A program made the position numbers and the translations under genes. DNA of 45,984 bases from an uncultured Clostridia bacterium (lineage in GTDB: Bacteria; Bacillota; Clostridia; TANB77; CAG-508), in NCBI GenBank assembly GCA_944391575.1, contig CALXUC010000011.1, forward strand, positions 1 through 45,984. Reading direction: 5' to 3'. The notes beneath the pieces were generated by a model. It was not told the origin of the DNA and searched no databases. It worked only from the letters and a program-made list of their open reading frames with translations. Numbering within the stretch: position 1 is the stretch's first letter; every line of letters begins with the position of its first letter. Positions 42,287 through 45,984 of the stretch are shown in pieces.

Positions 42287-43105
42287 TTATTTATTTTTAA
42301 TTACCATTAAATAATTTAAATTTGTAAAATCTACACTTGTTTTTATAATAACATATCTATCTGTAATATTTTTAGTATCTATAATTTCTTCTACAGTTCC
42401 AATTTTAAGTCCTTTAGGATAAATTCCTCCTAATCCATTTGTTTCTACCAAATCTCCAACTACTACAGTTTGTTCAGGTTCTATAAATACTCCTTTTAAA
42501 TTTTCTCTATTATTTAATAATCCATTACATACAATACTATTATTTATATCATTTATACTTGCACTTATAAAACAAGATGTATCTACTAATGTTTTTACTT
42601 TAGCTGTATTATCTGTTACAGATGTAACATAACCTACAACGCCATCTTCGTTAACAACAGCCATATCTTCTTCTACGCCATCATTTTTTCCTACATTTAT
42701 TATAATATTATAATTATAATTAAATACATCTTCATTTATAATATAAGCAGGTATTAATTCATAATCATTATATTCTTCTGCTAAATTTAAATAATTTTTA
42801 TAATTATTATTTTCTGCTTCTAAAACATTAATTTTATTTATTTTTTCTTTTAACTCTTCGTTTTCTTCTTTTAATCTTTGATTTTCATTTTTTATTTCAT
42901 CTAATTCTACAAAAAAATCACTATTATTTTCTATTTTATTTTTTAATAATGTTAATCCATTTTGTATTGGAACAATTATTTTTGAAAGTGCATTTTGTAT
43001 TATATAAAATTTTCCATCTTTTACATTTGAAAAAATAATTAATGAAATTAAAATTATTATAGTAATAATTACACCAATAATTCCAATTTTATTTTTTTTA
43101 TTCAC
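42287..43105 (-). CDS. mreC: Rod shape-determining protein MreC
   Basis: Membrane-anchored periplasmic-side scaffold, 272 residues. N-terminal helix (~8-27), a coiled coil (FVELDEIKNENQRLKEENEE...), and the two beta-barrel domains with VGKNDGVEEDMAVVNEDGVV and LVDTSCFISASINDIN, ending with GLGGIYPKGLKIGTVEEI. Binds PBP2 and organises lateral wall synthesis. Downstream of mreB by 27 bp on the same strand. Confidence 0.95.
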   Translation of the reverse strand: MNKKNKIGIIGVIITIIILISLIIFSNVKDGKFYIIQNALSKIIVPIQNGLTLLKNKIENNSDFFVELDEIKNENQRLKEENEELKEKINKINVLEAENNNYKNYLNLAEEYNDYELIPAYIINEDVFNYNYNIIINVGKNDGVEEDMAVVNEDGVVGYVTSVTDNTAKVKTLVDTSCFISASINDINNSIVCNGLLNNRENLKGVFIEPEQTVVVGDLVETNGLGGIYPKGLKIGTVEEIIDTKNITDRYVIIKTSVDFTNLNYLMVIKNK

Positions 43106-43132
43106 TATTTATACACCCTTTCAACATAAGGT

Positions 43133-44158
43133 TTATTTCTTTTTATTTAATAATACTGTTTTTAAAGTATCAAAATTTTCAAATGTTTTTCCTGTACCTT
43201 TTACTACACATTCTATTGCATTTTCTGCAACATATACTGGCATTTCTGTTTTGTAGCTAATTAATTTATCTAAATTTCTAATTAAAGCTCCTCCACCTGC
43301 TAAGTATATTCCTTTTTCTCCTAAATCTGCTGCTATTTCTGGTGGTGTTTTTTCCAAAGTTACTTTTATACAATCTACTATTTTATATAAACATTCTTGT
43401 ATTGCTCTATTAACTTGTCTAGAACTTATATTTAAATTTATTGGTAATCCTGTTTTTAATTCTCTTCCACATACTAAATACGTTTCTTCTGTATCATTTG
43501 ATATTGCATTTGCTATTTCCATTTTTAATTTTTCTGCTGTATTTTTCCCAATTATTACATTTAATTCTTTTTTAATATAATTTATTATTGCATTATCTAA
43601 AGCATCTCCTGCTACTTTTATTGAATTGCTAACAACTACGCCACCTAATGAAATAACTGCGACTTCTGTTGTTCCTGCTCCAATATCTACAATAATACTT
43701 CCAGTAGGCTCAGATACTTGTAAATTAGCACCAATAGCAGAAGCCATAGGTTCTTCTATTAAATAAACTTCTTTAGCTCCTGCTTCTATTAATGCTTCTT
43801 CTACAGCTCTTTCTTCTACTTCTGTAATTCCTGATGGTATTCCTACTATTACTTTTGGATTTTTTATTAAATATTTTTTACATATTTTTTGAAATATTTT
43901 TTTAATCAACATTTCTGTAGCAATATAATCAGCTATAACTCCATCTTGAACTGGACATATTACATCTATTTCTTTAGGATTTTTACCTAACATTTCTTTA
44001 GCTTCTCTACCTATTGCAATTACCTCTTTAGTAGAATTATTTACTGCTATAACTGTAGGTTCATTAAATACTATTCCTTTATCTTTTAATATAACTAATA
44101 TACTACTCGTACCTAAATCTATACCTACCTGACTGTTATTAAAATTAAATATTCCCAA
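43133..44158 (-). CDS. mreB: Rod shape-determining protein MreB
   Basis: Actin-like cytoskeletal ATPase that guides lateral peptidoglycan synthesis. The ATP-site motifs are present: VGIDLGTSSILV (phosphate 1), IVDIGAGTTEVAVISLGGVV (phosphate 2) and YLAGGGALIRNLD (adenosine). I place the start at TTG 44158 (MGIFNFNNSQVGIDLG), eight bases after AAAGGTGG; the GTG at 44170 would overlap that site. About 341 residues, normal. It begins the mreBCD-mrdA-minC run, with radC directly upstream. Confidence 0.96.
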   Translation of the reverse strand: MGIFNFNNSQVGIDLGTSSILVILKDKGIVFNEPTVIAVNNSTKEVIAIGREAKEMLGKNPKEIDVICPVQDGVIADYIATEMLIKKIFQKICKKYLIKNPKVIVGIPSGITEVEERAVEEALIEAGAKEVYLIEEPMASAIGANLQVSEPTGSIIVDIGAGTTEVAVISLGGVVVSNSIKVAGDALDNAIINYIKKELNVIIGKNTAEKLKMEIANAISNDTEETYLVCGRELKTGLPINLNISSRQVNRAIQECLYKIVDCIKVTLEKTPPEIAADLGEKGIYLAGGGALIRNLDKLISYKTEMPVYVAENAIECVVKGTGKTFENFDTLKTVLLNKKK

Positions 44159-44182
44159 AATACATACCACCTTTTTTAATTT

Positions 44183-44872
44183 TTAAATATTTATAATACT
44201 TTTATACTTTCCATCACCAATAATTATATGGTCTAATAATTCTATTCCTAATATATTAGCAGCTTCTTTAATTCTTCTAGTTACCTCAATATCTGCTTTA
44301 CTAGGAGTTGGATCACCACTTGGATGATTATGTAATAATATAATTTTTGGAGCTTCACTTTTTACAGCTTCCATTAATACATCTTTAGGCTCTACTACGG
44401 CAAAGCTTGTACCTCCATAAGATATATCTTTTATTCTTATTATATTATTTTTTGAATTTAATATTAATAATTTTACTTTTTCTCTTTTTTCATATCTCAT
44501 TTCTTCCATTAATAAGTTAGCAGCATCGCTAGACGATTTTATAATGTTTATTTCGTTTACTGGTACAGACATTCTTTTTGTTAATTCACACACTGCTTTT
44601 AGTTGTATTGCTTTTACTTTGCCTATACCTTTTATTTTCATAAATTCTTCTACAGTTACATCTAATAAATCTCTTAATCCGTTTTCTTTTGAAACACTCT
44701 CATTATTTTTTATAGATAATACTTTTTGTGCTAAAGTAACTACATTTTCATCTTTATTTCCTGTTTTTATTATTATTCCCAATAATTCCGCATTTGATAA
44801 CTTTTCTGCACCATATAGTAATAATTTTTCATAAGGTCGTTCCAAATCCGGTAATTCTTTTAATTTAATCAT
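44183..44872 (-). CDS. radC: RadC family (JAB domain) protein
   Basis: A 229-residue RadC homologue. The N-terminal helix-hairpin-helix region has VEEFMKIKGIGKVKAIQLKA, and the C-terminal JAB/MPN domain has the full metal motif LLHNHPSGDPTPSKADIEVT (JAMM). Despite the name, a repair role is doubtful; the biochemical function is unknown. The start at ATG 44872 (MIKLKELPDLERP) matches the family and follows AGAGGA. The radC-mreB order is conserved in Firmicutes. Confidence 0.95.
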   Translation of the reverse strand: MIKLKELPDLERPYEKLLLYGAEKLSNAELLGIIIKTGNKDENVVTLAQKVLSIKNNESVSKENGLRDLLDVTVEEFMKIKGIGKVKAIQLKAVCELTKRMSVPVNEINIIKSSSDAANLLMEEMRYEKREKVKLLILNSKNNIIRIKDISYGGTSFAVVEPKDVLMEAVKSEAPKIILLHNHPSGDPTPSKADIEVTRRIKEAANILGIELLDHIIIGDGKYKSIINI

Positions 44873-44940
44873 ATTCCTCTTTCTGTCCCGTAATGCATAT
44901 ATTATATATGTTATGTTAATTTTTTTCAAGTCTTTTTTGC

Positions 44941-44978
44941 AAAAAAATAATATAAAGTCTATAGATACTTTATACTAT
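44941..44978. repeat. 38-bp direct repeat, left copy, flanking the type III toxin locus
   Basis: AAAAAAATAATATAAAGTCT followed by ATAGATACTTTATACTAT matches the right copy at 45800-45837 with two mismatches. It contains the hairpin ATAAAGT/ACTTTAT with a T-run on the minus strand, so it terminates toxN transcription. It may also be one side of an insertion duplication. Confidence 0.8.
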
Positions 44979-44987
44979 TTTTACCTT

Positions 44988-45524
44988 TTAAATTTTATCT
45001 CTTATATACTCTAAACATTTTTGTTCAAGTAATTTAAAATTCAAAGTGTTTTTAACATACGCAATATCTTCTTCATTTTCTTTCTGCTTATATAGGACAT
45101 TTGCATTTCTTATAATCATTTTAGTGTTTTTTCTTATAAATCTTAATTCTGATAATATTAAATTTTTATAATTAACATCTTTTTCATCTTGCACAAAATA
45201 TGGTGTTATTTCTGTAATTGGTACTGGTATCATATTACTAATCCTTAATGTACCATATAATTTATGTTTATTATTATTTTTTTCTGCAATTCTTATAATA
45301 GGTACTATAGATTTCCTGATTTGTTTTTTATCCATATCATAATAATCTGTATTTTTAGGAGATGAGAATGGTATGTAATAATTAAAACTGTTTATATTTA
45401 ATACTATTCCTAAATATTTTTTTGTATGTACTCTAATTTCTTGTTTATTATCATAAACTCTATCATCAAATTTTCTTAAATATTCTATATATTTATCCGA
45501 CACACTATATAAATTTAATTGCAT
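44988..45524 (-). CDS. Type III toxin, ToxN/AbiQ family endoribonuclease
   Basis: A 178-residue protein matching ToxN/AbiQ: the start QLNLYSVSDKYIEYLRKFDD, a central KKYLGIVLNINSFNYYIPFS, then SSPK, the MIPVPITEI block, and the conserved SELRFIRKN near residue 130. ToxN cuts RNA and is inhibited by its own repeated RNA; such systems cause abortive infection against phages. I start at the second ATG (45524) because GGAGG lies 5-6 bases before it, whereas the first ATG at 45536 overlaps the site. Upstream are antitoxin repeats, a terminator and a promoter in the canonical order. Confidence 0.88.
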   Translation of the reverse strand: MQLNLYSVSDKYIEYLRKFDDRVYDNKQEIRVHTKKYLGIVLNINSFNYYIPFSSPKNTDYYDMDKKQIRKSIVPIIRIAEKNNNKHKLYGTLRISNMIPVPITEITPYFVQDEKDVNYKNLILSELRFIRKNTKMIIRNANVLYKQKENEEDIAYVKNTLNFKLLEQKCLEYIRDKI

Positions 45525-45549
45525 TAATTCCTCCATATAATATAAATAA

Positions 45550-45575
45550 GGTAGTTAAACTTTCATTTAACTACC
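45550..45575 (-). terminator. Terminator between antitoxin RNA repeats and toxN
   Basis: A perfect 10-bp stem GGTAGTTAAA / TTTAACTACC with a 6-nt loop, followed on the minus strand by TTATTTATA. In ToxIN-type loci such a leaky terminator keeps the antitoxin RNA in excess of the toxin message. Confidence 0.85.
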
Positions 45576-45583
45576 AACTGATT

Positions 45584-45695
45584 TTAAACTTCTCACTTTT
45601 TGGTAGAGATACACCTGATTTATAAACTTCTCACTTAACGGTAGTGAAACACCAGACTTATAAACTTCTCTTTTTAGGTAGAGATACACCTGATT
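45584..45695 (-). ncRNA. Type III antitoxin RNA: three tandem repeats of 37, 38 and 37 nt
   Basis: Read on the minus strand, the units begin AATCAGGTGTATCTCTACC (45695), AGTCTGGTGTTTCACTACC (45658) and AATCAGGTGTATCTCTACC (45620). Each continues to a GAGAAGTTTA-like end. A partial fourth unit runs into the terminator. The unit length matches antitoxin repeats of ToxI/AntiQ, where each repeat is cut by the toxin into one pseudoknot that blocks it. GGTG...(C)TACC within each unit can pair, as expected. Position, number and spacing all fit; folding was not computed. Confidence 0.85.
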
Positions 45696-45732
45696 TTGTT
45701 TGCATTAAATTTATGCTATTATTATTATATTG

Positions 45733-45762
45733 ATTATACACTAATTTTATACTTAAAGTCAA
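45733..45762 (-). promoter_or_regulatory. Promoter of the type III toxin-antitoxin locus
   Basis: On the minus strand TTGACT (45757-45762), 18-bp spacer and TATAAT (45733-45738), the -10 perfect and the -35 one base off consensus. Transcription would start near 45726, about 30 nt before the first repeat. Confidence 0.75.
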
Positions 45763-45799
45763 GGACAATATAAATTTTTACAAAAAAGTTACAATGTCT

Positions 45800-45837
45800 A
45801 AAAAAATAATATAAAGTCTCTAAATACTTTATACTAT
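45800..45837. repeat. 38-bp direct repeat, right copy
   Basis: AAAAAAATAATATAAAGTCT followed by CTAAATACTTTATACTAT, two mismatches from the copy at 44941. On the minus strand it directly follows the tRNA-Ser-like sequence and forms its terminator (ATAAAGT/ACTTTAT hairpin, then seven T's). Confidence 0.8.
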
Positions 45838-45844
45838 CTTTTAT

Positions 45845-45928
45845 TGGCGGAGTAGAGAGGGTTCGAACCTCCGCGCCCCTTTCGAGACCTAATTGTTTAG
45901 CAAACTCGCACAAACTCCTCTCTATCCC
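45845..45928 (-). tRNA. Damaged tRNA-Ser(GCT)-like gene
   Basis: The 3' half is convincing: loop TTGCTAA with anticodon GCT, variable arm GTCTCGAAAGGGGC, T-arm GGAGGTTCGAACCCTCT, and CTACTCCGCCA with encoded CCA. The 5' half is not: the acceptor GGGATAG pairs with CTACTCC with a mismatch and a wobble, the anticodon 5' stem fails to pair (GCGAGT versus ACAATT), and the 5' part is about seven bases short for tRNA-Ser with no recognisable D-arm. It looks like a tRNA broken near the anticodon loop, a typical integrase crossover. A functional but odd tRNA cannot be excluded. Confidence 0.5.
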
Positions 45929-45984
45929 ACTAATTTCAAGTATATCAAGTAACAATTACAAAAAAACCGCTTATTACCCGTTTA

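Noticed and set aside
45584-45695. Short regular repeats that could be read as a CRISPR array
   Set aside because: There are no unique spacers between identical repeats; the units are contiguous 37-38 nt tandem copies followed by a terminator and a ToxN-like gene, which fits a type III antitoxin RNA.
45734-45955. A 73-codon open frame on the minus strand over the tRNA-Ser-like sequence
   Set aside because: It runs through the tRNA-like region and the toxin promoter, has no ribosome site, and is best explained as chance translation of structural RNA sequence.

Overview
The window is about 46 kb of very AT-rich DNA. It most likely comes from a spore-forming anaerobic member of the Clostridia, probably an uncultured gut-type lineage. 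Sporulation genes (spoIIE, spmA/spmB, two CotF-like coat proteins), strict-anaerobe oxygen defence (superoxide reductase, flavin reductase-rubredoxin fusion, rubrerythrin), clostridial prepilin-like and dockerin proteins, frequent TTG starts and strong GGAGG ribosome sites all support this. No rRNA operon, phage module or CRISPR array is present. I cannot name a genus.

Layout. Positions 1-3650 are an accessory patch: three copies of an IS-end-like repeat, a broken HipA-like kinase gene, a decayed IS4-type insertion sequence, and a prepilin-like surface protein whose C-terminus is abruptly GC-rich and looks like the variable region of a diversity-generating retroelement (DGR). Positions 3880-16100 carry htpG, yqeK, a frameshifted and an intact copy of a DUF4143-type ATPase, a Na+/Ca2+ antiporter, nth and a secreted nuclease, the oxygen-defence cluster and a GntR/ABC transporter operon. 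Positions 16240-23265 carry a radical-SAM protein, a cvpA operon, a GDT1-family transporter, murA and a WalJ-like hydrolase. Positions 23500-37900 are rich in spore and envelope genes: spmA and a broken spmB, a secreted transglutaminase-like protein, a tRNA-Arg with a RelBE-type toxin-antitoxin pair, tatD, an M23 peptidase, coat proteins, a WG-repeat protein, spoIIE and a Big2-dockerin protein. Positions 37920-44870 hold the cell-shape cluster radC-mreB-mreC-mreD-mrdA-minC on the minus strand, followed by a YhcG-type nuclease. Positions 44940-45930 hold a type III toxin-antitoxin locus (ToxN/AbiQ family) and a damaged tRNA-Ser.

Two things connect the regions. First, a family of 85-155 bp palindromic elements with a conserved central loop occurs at least eight times in intergenic DNA. 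Three copies have matching 8-bp flanking duplications, so it behaves like a MITE (a small non-autonomous transposon). Second, several accessory genes are associated with short tandem repeats: 37-38 bp antitoxin RNA repeats before toxN, 33-bp repeats before one DUF4143 ATPase and 32-bp repeats before its paralogue.

The best candidates for follow-up are the DGR-like variable protein (no reverse transcriptase is visible here), the type III toxin-antitoxin locus bracketed by a 38-bp direct repeat next to a damaged tRNA-Ser, and the MITE family. Several genes (hipA-like, one ATPase, spmB) carry single-base frameshifts. Some of these could be assembly errors.
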